Translations under genes and position numbers: made by a program
Shown: piece after piece, positions 24,981 to 33,315 of the stretch
How positions within the stretch are numbered: the stretch's first letter is position 1
Layout: each line of letters starts with the position of its first letter
Notes under the pieces: model-generated
What the model was told of the DNA's origin: nothing
The model's input: the letters and a program-made list of their open reading frames with translations, nothing else
The model's database searches: none
Assembly: GCF_001894805.1 (NCBI RefSeq)
Contig: NZ_BCWX01000001.1
Span: 558,001 to 622,000 of the forward strand
Direction: 5' to 3'
Length of the DNA stretch: 64,000 nucleotides
Origin: Rhodococcus globerulus NBRC 14531
GTDB lineage: Bacteria; Actinomycetota; Actinomycetes; Mycobacteriales; Mycobacteriaceae

Positions 24981-26112
24981 CAGTTTCCGTCCGAGCGCGT
25001 CGAGCATCAAGGACCGCGCTCGCAAGTCGGGGCGCCGACTGAGAACGTCGGCGCTACCGATTCTTCAATGCGCACTGGCCGCAGGGTTGGCGTGGTGGGT
25101 TGCCACCACGGTGATCGGGCACCACGCGCCGTTCTTTGCGCCCATTGCCGCTGTCGTGTCGCTCGGGCTGTCGTTGGGTGCTCGCCTGCGTCGCTCGTTC
25201 GAGTTGGTGGCCGGTGTGACGGTCGGCATCGGTATCGGCGATCTGATCATTTCCGGTATCGGCAGCGGCGCGTGGCAGATCAGCCTGGTGGTGGTGCTGG
25301 CGATGTCGGTGGCGGTCTTGCTGAACAGCGGCCCCATCTTCTCGATGCAGGCCGGTAACTCGGCTGTGCTGGTGGCGACGTTGATTCCGCCAGGGGGTAC
25401 CGGCGGAATCGACCGCATGATCGACGCACTGGTCGGTGGTTTGGTGGGCATCGCGGTGGTCGCGATCATCCCCACACATCCCGTGCGACGCGCTCGTAAG
25501 GACGCGGCGGCGATTCTCGCGACGTCGTCGGAGGTGCTGGCGTTGGTGGCCGACGGATTGCGAGCCAACGATCCGGAGCCGATAGTGAAGGCTCTCCGTA
25601 AGGCCCGCGCGACGCAGTCGGCGATCGACGGATTGCGCACCAATCTCAAAGGCGGGCAGGAGATCAGTCGGATCTCGCCGCTGTACTGGAACACTCGCCC
25701 GCGGCTCGAACGACTCATGGCGACAGCCGATCCGATCGACAACGCGATGCGCAACATTCGAGTTCTGTCGCGGCGTTCCCTGACGTTGGTCAGGGACGAC
25801 GAAATTCTTGATCCACGTCTGGTGACCCAGGTGGAGAAATTGTCCAAGGCCGTCGACGTCTTGAGGGAAATGATCCTGGCGGAACCGGGGGAGCAGCCTG
25901 ATCAGGCGGAGGCCGCTCGGGTGCTACGTTCGGTGGCCAAAGAACTGAAGCCGGCAATTGTGGAGACGGCCGGCCTGTCTGCGACGGTGGTGTTCGCGCA
26001 GATCCGCTCGCTGGTTGTCGACTTACTGCAGGTGGCGGGGATGAAGCGTATTTCGGCAATCGCTACGTTGCCGCCCACTGTGGAGAAACCGGCGTACCAG
26101 CCTGAACACTGA
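24967..26112 (+). CDS. FUSC/ArAE-type membrane protein (aromatic-acid exporter family)
   Basis: About 381 residues. Five to six membrane segments lie in the N-terminal 160 residues (for example LQCALAAGLAWWVATTVIG and GISAVVAIIP-like stretches), followed by a cytoplasmic helical region to the end. The pattern, including HHAPFFAPIAAVVSLG and NSGPIFSMQAGNS, matches the fusaric acid resistance/ArAE family. The start is uncertain: a TTG at 24967 overlaps the DUF3151 stop and is the best candidate, but no strong ribosome binding site is visible. Substrate unknown. Confidence 0.75.
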   Translation: MASVSSFRPSASSIKDRARKSGRRLRTSALPILQCALAAGLAWWVATTVIGHHAPFFAPIAAVVSLGLSLGARLRRSFELVAGVTVGIGIGDLIISGIGSGAWQISLVVVLAMSVAVLLNSGPIFSMQAGNSAVLVATLIPPGGTGGIDRMIDALVGGLVGIAVVAIIPTHPVRRARKDAAAILATSSEVLALVADGLRANDPEPIVKALRKARATQSAIDGLRTNLKGGQEISRISPLYWNTRPRLERLMATADPIDNAMRNIRVLSRRSLTLVRDDEILDPRLVTQVEKLSKAVDVLREMILAEPGEQPDQAEAARVLRSVAKELKPAIVETAGLSATVVFAQIRSLVVDLLQVAGMKRISAIATLPPTVEKPAYQPEH

Positions 26113-26145
26113 CCTTTGTCCCGCTCACCGAGCAACCCGTTGTAT

Positions 26146-26165
26146 ATATGCGAATGTATGCATAT
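26146..26165. promoter_or_regulatory. ArsR/SmtB-like metal operator
   Basis: ATATGC, eight bases, GCATAT: a perfect six-base inverted repeat in an AT-rich patch 32 bases before the cation exporter start. It resembles ArsR/SmtB-family operators. No ArsR-family gene is adjacent, so the regulator would act in trans. Confidence 0.55.
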
Positions 26166-26196
26166 GATCGGGAGAACTCAGGAGGTAAGCGGTCAT

Positions 26197-27126
26197 ATGG
26201 GGTCAGGGCACGGTCATTCTCACGGTCACACGGCGGCAGATTCGGTCGGAGTAGGACCGAGTCCGACGCGCATCCGGAAGATGGTGATCGCACTTGCGAT
26301 CCTGGTTGCCTTCCTCGTTCTCGAGGCGACCGTCGGCTTGCTCATCGGCTCACTGGCTCTGCTCGCCGACGCCGGCCACATGCTCACCGATGTTGTCGGC
26401 ATGGCCATGGGGTTGACAGCGCTTCTGCTCGCCAAGAAGGGGAGCAGCACCGCTGCACGGACTTTCGGCTGGCATCGCGCCGAGGTCCTCACAGCGATGG
26501 CCAACGCGGCCATGCTCTTGGCCGTGGCGGCGTGGGTGATGTACGAGGCCATCGGCCGCATCGGTGACGAACCCGAGATTCCCGGCGGTGCCCTCATCAT
26601 CACTGCCGCAGCGGGTCTGCTCGCCAATATCGTGGTCATGCTCATGTTGCGTGGCGACTCCAAGGACAGCCTCGCCGTGCGCGGCGCCTACCTCGAAGTG
26701 CTCGCGGATGCCGTTGGCAGCGTTGGCGTTCTGATCGCCGGCGCTGTGGTCCTACTGTTCGGCTGGACGTGGGCAGACATCGTTGTCGGTGTGCTCATCT
26801 CGCTGTGGGTGGTTCCCCGCGCACTCAAGTTGGCGGCCGCGTCGCTGCGCATTCTGACGCAAGCGTCGCCGGCCGATGTCGATGTCGAAACCGTCGAAGC
26901 CGATCTGGCCGCGCTACCCAATGTCAAGGGCGTGCATGATCTGCACATCTGGACCCTGACGACGGGGATGGATGTTGCCACAGTGCATTTGACCAGCGAC
27001 GCCGATTCTTCGCACGTTCTCGAATCCGCCCGCGCGGTCTTGGAAAGTCACGGGCTTTCACACGCGACAGTGCAGGTGGAATCGTGCGCCAACGGCGAGC
27101 ATTGCGAGAAGAACGTCACTTGGTGA
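26197..27126 (+). CDS. CDF-family divalent cation efflux protein
   Basis: 309 residues, six membrane segments plus a cytoplasmic C-terminal domain. It exports Zn2+ or a similar metal in exchange for protons. A His-rich N-terminus (GHGHSHGHT) precedes LLADAGHMLTDVVG with the HxxxD site in helix II; helix V reads LEVLADAVGSVG, with Glu where ZitB-type proteins have His, so the site is HD-ED rather than HD-HD, a change that could affect metal selectivity. The C-terminal domain has HDLHIWTLTTG. The ATG at 26197 follows AGGAGG; an ATG 33 bases upstream is less likely. An ArsR-like operator lies upstream. Confidence 0.9.
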   Translation: MGSGHGHSHGHTAADSVGVGPSPTRIRKMVIALAILVAFLVLEATVGLLIGSLALLADAGHMLTDVVGMAMGLTALLLAKKGSSTAARTFGWHRAEVLTAMANAAMLLAVAAWVMYEAIGRIGDEPEIPGGALIITAAAGLLANIVVMLMLRGDSKDSLAVRGAYLEVLADAVGSVGVLIAGAVVLLFGWTWADIVVGVLISLWVVPRALKLAAASLRILTQASPADVDVETVEADLAALPNVKGVHDLHIWTLTTGMDVATVHLTSDADSSHVLESARAVLESHGLSHATVQVESCANGEHCEKNVTW

Positions 27127-27589
27127 ACCGGGTGATCTCCTTTCCCGGCTTCCAGAGGTCCACGTACATATGTTCGTCGTCGACGGTCGTGTGAACCACC
27201 TCCTCGATGTCGAGGACAAAGAGGTGCAGGGGTTTCGGAACGTCGTAGGTGTAACTGGCAAGAACGGCCTCGAACTCGTCACCGGTCACCTCTCGTGCGG
27301 TTCCGGCGATCTTCGCGTCGCCGCCCTCCATCGTGTGCTCGCCGGGATTGCTGTGGAGGGCGTAGCGCCCGTCGCGGATGAGGTCCTTCGCCTTGAGAGC
27401 GCCGAACATCGATCCGAGCACCAGACGCCCGTCCAGCATTTCCACTTCGGTGCCACTGACCCGCGGTGAACCGTCCTTGCGCAGCGTTGCGAGCACGTGA
27501 TGCTTGTGGGCCTTGAATCGAGCTTCGACGGCTGTGGCTAGGGCGGGAACTTCTTCGGAGAACTGCTTCCAGGTGACCATGACGGTCAT
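27116..27589 (-). CDS. Pyridoxamine 5'-phosphate oxidase-fold protein
   Basis: 157 residues, split-barrel flavin/F420-binding fold. KHHVLATLRKDGSPRVSGTE and a phosphate-contacting Arg region are characteristic; the C-terminal VDLWKPGKEITRF matches the actinobacterial subfamily. Members bind FMN, haem or F420, and the cofactor here is not determinable. The 3' end overlaps the exporter's 3' end by 11 bases (convergent). It is divergent from a WYL regulator, with a palindrome between them, so it is probably that regulator's target. An ATG nine bases downstream is an alternative start. Confidence 0.85.
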   Translation of the reverse strand: MTVMVTWKQFSEEVPALATAVEARFKAHKHHVLATLRKDGSPRVSGTEVEMLDGRLVLGSMFGALKAKDLIRDGRYALHSNPGEHTMEGGDAKIAGTAREVTGDEFEAVLASYTYDVPKPLHLFVLDIEEVVHTTVDDEHMYVDLWKPGKEITRFTK

Positions 27590-27604
27590 TCTGCACCCCT
27601 ATTC

Positions 27605-27621
27605 CTGACAACTTCTGTCAG
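27605..27621. promoter_or_regulatory. Palindromic operator between the PNPOx-fold gene and the WYL regulator
   Basis: CTGACA-ACTTC-TGTCAG, a perfect six-base inverted repeat, occupies the 55-base divergent gap. The TGACA/TGTCA arms are typical of sites bound by HTH-WYL (YafY-type) regulators. Confidence 0.65.
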
Positions 27622-27644
27622 TGATTCTCGGTAATGTTCGCTCC

Positions 27645-28598
27645 ATGAGATCCGCGCGCCTGCTTCAGCTCATGTTGCGATTGCAGGGCAGTCGAGGAGT
27701 TGTAGCCGAGCAGTTGGCCGGCGAGTTCGGGGTGTCGGTACGGACGATCTACCGCGATGTGGCCTCGTTGTCCGCTGCCGGTGTGCCGATCTGGACCGAA
27801 AGTGGCCCGGGCGGCGGTATCCGCTTGCTCGACGGCTGGCAATCCAAGCTATCGGGAATGACAGACGACGAGACGTCGGCGCTGATGCTGCTGGGCGTGC
27901 CGTCCATCGCCGCCGATCTGGGCCGGACGGATTCCGCGGACGCCGCGGCCGCAAAACTGCTGGATACGATGCCGCCGAGCCTGCGGAAAGGCGCGCGGTT
28001 GTGGCAGGACCGCATTCTTGTGGACGTCCCCGGATGGTTCGGTGGCAGCGACGATATCTCGGCACTGCCGACTATTGCGTCCGCGGTGCTGGATTCACGC
28101 CGACTACGTTTCACCTACCGTGACAACCAACGGACGGTTGATCCGCTCGGTCTCGTGATCAAGGCCGGGGTCTGGTATCTGGTGGCACGTCTGGGCGGTC
28201 GAACTCTGTCGTTTCGGGTCGGCCGAATCACCGGCCCCGTGGTGTGTGACGAATTATCCGACAGGCCTGCGGATTTCGATTTGGCGACATGGTGGGCGGC
28301 ATCCATGGCGGAGTTCGACCGTTCGCTGTTGCGTTTCAGCTGTCGGATTCGATTGTCCCCCAACGGTCGGCGAAGACTCCCCGAGGCGGTGGGAGTCGAG
28401 GCGTCGCGAGTGGTGCCAGGTCCGCCTGATTCGGCCGGATGGATGGACGTCGAATTGAGATTGGAAAGCCCTGAAGTTGCGCTCTCTCAGTTGATCGGTT
28501 TGGGTGCGGACGTCGAAGTGCTGGAACCGTTGTCGCTGCGCGATGCAGTGTGCGCGGTGGCGGAGCAGATGGCGGCGCGCCACAGGCACATCGACTAG
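27645..28598 (+). CDS. HTH-WYL (YafY-type) transcriptional regulator
   Basis: 317 residues. The N-terminal HTH_11 domain (SRGVVAEQLAGEFGVSVRTI, about 17-36) is followed by GPGGGIRL and by the WYL domain (about 130-210) with DPLGLVIKAGVWYLVAR. WYL domains bind small ligands or nucleic acid. The ATG at 27645 is chosen because it places the HTH at the N-terminus. It is divergent from the PNPOx-fold gene and ends overlapping the DUF808 gene by four bases (convergent). Confidence 0.9.
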   Translation: MRSARLLQLMLRLQGSRGVVAEQLAGEFGVSVRTIYRDVASLSAAGVPIWTESGPGGGIRLLDGWQSKLSGMTDDETSALMLLGVPSIAADLGRTDSADAAAAKLLDTMPPSLRKGARLWQDRILVDVPGWFGGSDDISALPTIASAVLDSRRLRFTYRDNQRTVDPLGLVIKAGVWYLVARLGGRTLSFRVGRITGPVVCDELSDRPADFDLATWWAASMAEFDRSLLRFSCRIRLSPNGRRRLPEAVGVEASRVVPGPPDSAGWMDVELRLESPEVALSQLIGLGADVEVLEPLSLRDAVCAVAEQMAARHRHID

Positions 28599-29539
28599 GC
28601 CGTCGCCGATCGCTTTGCCAGCACGCTCGTAATACCCAACTGCGCTGCGACGATCACCGCACCGACCACCAGGCCGAGAGCTGCAGATGCAAGAGTGTTG
28701 ACGATCCATGCCAGGACTCCGCCGACACCGGCAATATCCTTGACCGCTTCTTCGCCGTGATGAACGGCGTCGTAGAGGGGATGGAAGCCGAGTTCGTCGA
28801 TGCCGACCAGAAGAATGTGGCCACCCACCCACAGCATTGCGGCGGTGCCCACCACGGAGAGCACCGACATCACGTGCGGCATGCCGCGAACGAGCCCGCG
28901 CCCGACCTTGTGAGTGAAACCAGACGACGACTCGGCGATGCGCAAACCGATGTCGTCCATCTTCACGATCAATCCGACAACGCCGTAGACGACAACGGTG
29001 ATCACCACAGCGACGACGGCAAGAATGATCAGTCGGCTCCAGAAACCTTCACCCGCGATGGTGTTGAGTGCGATCACCATGATCTCGGCCGACAGAATCA
29101 GATCGGTACGCACGGCGCCGGAGACAACGGCCTCTTCGTCACGCGGATGCTCGTCTGCGCTCTCGTGATGGTCGCCGTGGCCGAAAATCGCTCCCCAGAT
29201 TTTGTGGACAGCTTCGTAGCTGAGGTAACAGCCACCCACCATCAGCAGGGGAGTCAGTAGCCCGGGGAGGAACTGGCTGAGCAGCAGCGCGATCGGCAGA
29301 ATGATCAGCAGCTTGTTGCGCAACGACCCGATCGCGATGCGCTTGATGATCGGCAGTTCGCGTTCAGCCGCCAAGCCGCGCACGTACTGCGGAGTGACAG
29401 CCGCGTCGTCGATCACCACGCCGGCAGCCTTGGCCGTTGCCTTACCGGTCGCGGCAGCTACGTCGTCGATCGACGCTGCTGCCATCCGAGCCAGAGCGGC
29501 GACGTCGTCGAGCAGGGCAAACAGTCCGCCGGCCATCAC
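28595..29539 (-). CDS. DUF808 family membrane protein (YedI-like)
   Basis: 314 residues with six to seven membrane segments. The N-terminus GLFALLDDVAALARMAAASI and the ERELPIIKRIAIGSLRNKLLI stretch are diagnostic of DUF808. A His/Glu/Asp-rich cytoplasmic loop at about 120-140 (GHGDHHESADEHP) could bind a metal. Function is unknown in all species. An alternative start is the Met one codon later. Its 3' end overlaps the WYL gene by four bases. Confidence 0.88.
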   Translation of the reverse strand: MMAGGLFALLDDVAALARMAAASIDDVAAATGKATAKAAGVVIDDAAVTPQYVRGLAAERELPIIKRIAIGSLRNKLLIILPIALLLSQFLPGLLTPLLMVGGCYLSYEAVHKIWGAIFGHGDHHESADEHPRDEEAVVSGAVRTDLILSAEIMVIALNTIAGEGFWSRLIILAVVAVVITVVVYGVVGLIVKMDDIGLRIAESSSGFTHKVGRGLVRGMPHVMSVLSVVGTAAMLWVGGHILLVGIDELGFHPLYDAVHHGEEAVKDIAGVGGVLAWIVNTLASAALGLVVGAVIVAAQLGITSVLAKRSATA

Positions 29540-29766
29540 AGACCTCCAGTGGAATCAGTGGAAAGGGGTGGCCGGACGGATCCGGTAACGCAGTTGCTTG
29601 ATCGCACGAAGTCTCTATCCCATGAACGTCGGAGGCGGCGGCAGGTCACCTCGAACGATACCGGCGACTTCATAGCGTGAGTAGCGCAGACCCGACGTCA
29701 ACTCTGCAGACATCGTTGCGTTAAGGGCTTCCGGGCTAGTTGTTCGCGTGCGAGACTGCACAGGGG

Positions 29767-29794
29767 ATCGACCGAATGGGATCGACCGAATGGG
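29767..29794 (+). repeat. Perfect 14-base tandem duplication at a methyltransferase start
   Basis: ATCGACCGAATGGG occurs at 29767-29780 and again at 29781-29794. Because 14 is not a multiple of three, the two copies are read in different frames. It lies immediately before the preferred ATG at 29800 and creates extra ATG codons, making the start ambiguous. Confidence 0.85.
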
Positions 29795-29799
29795 GCATC

Positions 29800-30456
29800 A
29801 TGCGCGAACCGGACACAGCACAGGTCGCCAAGAGTTTCGACGCGATGGCGACTCACTACGACCGACAGATCGGACGCTTCGAGCGCTTTGCACTCGGTGA
29901 CGCACGTAGATGGGCAGTCGACAAAGCGCGCGGCCGCGTCGTCGAGATTGCCGTCGGTACCGGCCTGAACTTGCCGCTCTACGGTAAGGACGTCGACTAC
30001 GTCATCGGAGTGGACATCTCGAAAGCGATGCTCGATCAGGCCCGCGCCAGGGTCTCCGAGGGTGTGAGCACCAGCGTCGACCTTCGGTACGGAGACGTGC
30101 AGGAACTGGATATCCCCGACGAGTGCGTCGATACGCTGCTGTCCACCTACGCGTTCTGCACGATTCCTGATCCGGGCCGAGCTGCAGTCGAGGCCTTCCG
30201 CGTTTTGGTGCCCGGCGGTCGATTTGTACTGGCGGAACACGGGCCGAGCACCAATGTTTTTGCGCGGGCCGTGATGAAGGTGGTCGAACCGCTTTTTGTG
30301 CGTTTCGGTTCCGACCACCTCACTCGCGATCCCATCGGATACCTCGAGGACGCGGGTTTCCTGATCGACGAAGTGCAGCGCAGCGGACGGGGCGGGGTCG
30401 TGTTCCGAGTAGTGGCGAGCAAGCCGGATCCCGAATGGACGGCGTTGGGTCACTGA
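29800..30456 (+). CDS. Class I SAM-dependent methyltransferase
   Basis: 218 residues. SAM motif I VVEIAVGTGLNLPLY, motif post-I GVDISKAML, LRYGDVQELDIP and STYAFCTIPDPGR place it with the UbiE/Coq5-like group acting on small molecules or lipids. The ATG at 29800 is preferred; an ATG at 29776 would add eight residues encoded by the tandem duplication. It ends 23 bases from the convergent MFS gene. Substrate unknown. Confidence 0.85.
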   Translation: MREPDTAQVAKSFDAMATHYDRQIGRFERFALGDARRWAVDKARGRVVEIAVGTGLNLPLYGKDVDYVIGVDISKAMLDQARARVSEGVSTSVDLRYGDVQELDIPDECVDTLLSTYAFCTIPDPGRAAVEAFRVLVPGGRFVLAEHGPSTNVFARAVMKVVEPLFVRFGSDHLTRDPIGYLEDAGFLIDEVQRSGRGGVVFRVVASKPDPEWTALGH

Positions 30457-30479
30457 CTGACGGACCGGACCTTGCCGGA

Positions 30480-31910
30480 CTACTCGACGGGTATGCCTTG
30501 CCGCGGCACCGACTTCGTGCCGGCGGTCTCCGTGCTGGCGGTATCCGTGCTGGAGCTGGGAGTCATCCCGAGTGATGCGACTGCGGATGCAACAGCAATT
30601 GCGACGATGACCCACCAGGCTTGTCGGAAGGTGCTGTAGTCGACCGCGCTTCCGAGGACTGCGATCAGGATGCTCACGCCGAGCACAGTACCGATCTGAC
30701 GGCTCATGCTGATGACGGCGCTGCCCGTGGCCGATCGCGCCGCGGGCAGGTCGGCTGTTGCCTGCGAGAGGATGGTGGGCAGAGCGAGGCCGACGCCGAT
30801 CCCGGTGATGATCCACCCCGGCAGCAGTTGGGTGGCGTAGTGCGGTGTCGTGTCCACCGACAGCAGGACAAAGAGTGTGCCGGCTGCCCAGAGCGCGCTG
30901 CCCAGAGCGGCTACTCGGCCGGCGGAGTATTTGCGGGTGAGGGCTCCGCCCACGATGGCAAACAACGGAACCATCATCGGACCGGGAGCGACGGCAAATC
31001 CGGTTCGCAGTGCCGAGTATCCCCAGACTTCTTGCAACCAAAGGATATTCGCGAGAAGTCCGGCCGCGAATGTGGCGCTGAACAAGATGGCGGTGATATT
31101 CGACCAGGCAAACGAGCGGACTTTCAGGAGATCCGGCGCGATCAGCGGAGCGGAGTGGCGGGAGTTGCTCCACCAGAACGCAATCAGAGTGACCGCGGCG
31201 AGTGCACAGGCAATAACGATGCGCGGGTCTGTCCATCCCCAGTCAGGACCCTGAACCAGTGCGAGAGCAAGAGCGCCGATACCGACGGTGAGGAGTGCGG
31301 CGCCGGCCAGGTCCATTCCTGCATCGGGGTCCTTCTCCGCGGCATCCGGGACAAGTCGAACGGCGAAGTAGAGCAGCACGATCCCGATGGGAACGTTGAT
31401 CAGGAACACCCAGTGCCACGACGCCTCCACGAGCATGCCGCCGACAACGGGGCCGAATGCCGCTGCCGCAGCGCCGGAAGCGGCCCAGATGCGAACGCCG
31501 GATTGGCGTTTCGCGGCCGGGAGTGCGTTGATCAGAAGTCCGAGGCTGGCCGGGGTGAGTGCTGCAGCGCCCACGGCCTGGACGATGCGGAATGTCACGA
31601 GCATCCACAGTGACGGACTGAAAGCGCAAGCGGCACTGGCGAGAGTGAAGAGTGCGAGACCGGCGATGAACGCTCGTTTGGGGCCGATGCGGTCAGCCCA
31701 ACGCCCGAGTGGGATGAGCAGTGCGGCGTAGACGATTGCGTATCCGTTGAGGATCCAGCTGAACTCGCCGAGTGAATGTCCGGGAAAGCTCTCGGCGATG
31801 TCGCCGAAGGCCACATTGACGACAAAGAGATCGAGGCTCGCAACAAATGGTGCTCCCGACAGGATTGCCAGAAGTGGGCCCGTCCTGACGGGCTGACTGT
31901 TGAGTTCCAT
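30480..31910 (-). CDS. DHA2-type MFS drug exporter
   Basis: 476 residues with 14 predicted membrane segments, a proton-coupled multidrug efflux pump. Motif A reads GRWADRIGPKRAFIAGL, and motif C (gxxxGPxxGG) reads AAFGPVVGGMLV. The C-terminal tail is Ser/Thr-rich. It is divergent from an HxlR-type regulator, and the gap holds a GCTAT/ATAGC palindrome, so induction by an electrophile or drug through that regulator is likely. Substrate unknown. Confidence 0.92.
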   Translation of the reverse strand: MELNSQPVRTGPLLAILSGAPFVASLDLFVVNVAFGDIAESFPGHSLGEFSWILNGYAIVYAALLIPLGRWADRIGPKRAFIAGLALFTLASAACAFSPSLWMLVTFRIVQAVGAAALTPASLGLLINALPAAKRQSGVRIWAASGAAAAAFGPVVGGMLVEASWHWVFLINVPIGIVLLYFAVRLVPDAAEKDPDAGMDLAGAALLTVGIGALALALVQGPDWGWTDPRIVIACALAAVTLIAFWWSNSRHSAPLIAPDLLKVRSFAWSNITAILFSATFAAGLLANILWLQEVWGYSALRTGFAVAPGPMMVPLFAIVGGALTRKYSAGRVAALGSALWAAGTLFVLLSVDTTPHYATQLLPGWIITGIGVGLALPTILSQATADLPAARSATGSAVISMSRQIGTVLGVSILIAVLGSAVDYSTFRQAWWVIVAIAVASAVASLGMTPSSSTDTASTETAGTKSVPRQGIPVE

Positions 31911-31930
31911 AGTCAGGAACCTAAACCCTG

Positions 31931-31944
31931 GCTATGGCAATAGC
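31931..31944. promoter_or_regulatory. Palindrome between the MFS pump and HxlR regulator
   Basis: GCTAT-GGCA-ATAGC, a perfect five-base inverted repeat in the divergent gap, flanked by two TCAGG/GTCAGG copies. Candidate HxlR-type operator controlling both genes. Confidence 0.5.
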
Positions 31945-31968
31945 AAGTCAGGGAGTATGGTGGTGAGC

Positions 31969-32466
31969 ATGGACGCAGTGCGACTGACCGGAGTCTTGGC
32001 GGATCGGGACGCGTGGCAAGCCACGCATTGCTCGATCGGCCGCGCAATGGAAGTGGTCGGCACGAGGTCGGCGATGCTCATCCTGCGTGAGGCTTATTAC
32101 GGCACAACCCGTTTCGATGATTTTGCGTCGCGGGTCGGTATCACCGAAGCGGTAGCGTCGGCGCGCCTGAAGGATCTCACTGCTGCCGGCATCTTCGAGC
32201 GTCAGCCATACAAGGATCCGGGGAAGCGTACTCGGCATGAGTACGTGCTCACCGAGATGGGCCGGGATTTACTGCCGGCGGTGTTGGCGCTCATGCAGTG
32301 GGGCGACAAGTACCTGCACGGGGGCAGGGGTGGGCCGCTCAACGTTGCCGACGACAGCACTGGTGAACCCGTGACGGTCGACGTGCGCAACCAATCCGGC
32401 CACGTCGTGCCACTGGGGGAGTTGCGGGTGTCCGTGAACGGCGCTCGGGTGCGCGGCAACAGCTAA
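31969..32466 (+). CDS. HxlR-family transcriptional regulator
   Basis: 165 residues. The winged HTH (FDDFASRVGITEAVASARLK and GIFERQPYKD with the HEYVLTEMGR wing) is the HxlR/DUF24 signature, including the Cys in HCSIGRAMEVVG near the N-terminus that in relatives senses electrophiles or oxidants. The ATG at 31969 is chosen; GTG/ATG codons at 31957-31963 are alternatives because an AGGGAG site lies just upstream. It is divergent from the MFS exporter and probably represses it. Confidence 0.88.
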   Translation: MDAVRLTGVLADRDAWQATHCSIGRAMEVVGTRSAMLILREAYYGTTRFDDFASRVGITEAVASARLKDLTAAGIFERQPYKDPGKRTRHEYVLTEMGRDLLPAVLALMQWGDKYLHGGRGGPLNVADDSTGEPVTVDVRNQSGHVVPLGELRVSVNGARVRGNS

Positions 32467-32505
32467 TCGTCGAATATCGATTGGCGATCCTGTTGAGCAA
32501 GGTGG

Positions 32506-33315
32506 TCATCGGAGGATTCGGTCGAGATACGCGCGGCGCTGGGTGTCGTCGTAATCCCCGGGTGGCCGGTTGCGGGTGACGACACGCTTAGCGACTTGCA
32601 AGAGACGTTCAGGCGCAGCTTCCTCGAGCGTTCCTATCGGTGCCAGCCAGCGCGGGACTGTGACCTCGCGACCTGGTCGGCGTGCAGTGTCGGCGATGGC
32701 GCGACCTACCTGTTCGGGTTGCAGCGTGGGTTGCAGATCGAGCGAAACACCAGAGGTGAGTTCGGTGTTGACTGCCGCAGGCATGATCGTAGTGACCGTG
32801 ACTGCGGTGTGGGCAATTTCGGCGCGCACAGCCCGCGACAGGGCGGCAACGGCGAACTTGGTGGCGCAGTACACCGCGATTCCTGGTGTGGTCACCTTGG
32901 CGGCCATTGATGCGACGTTGACGATGTGGCCGCAGTTGCGGGCCAACATGTCGGGGAGGAAGACGTGCATGCCGTTGATGACGCCGCCGAGGTTGACCGC
33001 CACCTCCTGATGATGGCCTTCGAGGCTTTGGTCCACGAACGGACCTAGCCGCATGATTCCGGCATTGTTGACGAGCATCCGAACCGGGCCGTCGGCGCTG
33101 GCGGCAGCCCAGAACTTTCGCAGACTTTCCCCTTTGGTGACATCGAGATGCATTGACTTGGCATCGATTTCAGCAGCGGTGCGGGCGGCCTCCTCAGTGT
33201 CGAGGTCACCGATCCACACTAGTGCTCCCCTGCGAGAAAGTTCAGCAGCAGTGGCACGTCCGATGCCGCGGGCTGCGCCGGTGACACAGACGACGGCCCC
33301 GTCGAGTTCGATCAT
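32506..33315 (-). CDS. Short-chain dehydrogenase/reductase
   Basis: 269 residues. TGAARGIGRATAAEL, NNAGIMRLGPF, catalytic Ser in NVASMAAKV and YCATK define a complete SDR. The C-terminal region (PRWLAPIGTLEEAAPERLL) resembles actinobacterial SDRs involved in lipid or steroid-like substrates, but no substrate can be assigned. Its start overlaps the stop of the upstream gene (ATGA), so the two are coupled and probably regulated by the divergent TetR-type gene. Confidence 0.9.
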   Translation of the reverse strand: MIELDGAVVCVTGAARGIGRATAAELSRRGALVWIGDLDTEEAARTAAEIDAKSMHLDVTKGESLRKFWAAASADGPVRMLVNNAGIMRLGPFVDQSLEGHHQEVAVNLGGVINGMHVFLPDMLARNCGHIVNVASMAAKVTTPGIAVYCATKFAVAALSRAVRAEIAHTAVTVTTIMPAAVNTELTSGVSLDLQPTLQPEQVGRAIADTARRPGREVTVPRWLAPIGTLEEAAPERLLQVAKRVVTRNRPPGDYDDTQRRAYLDRILR

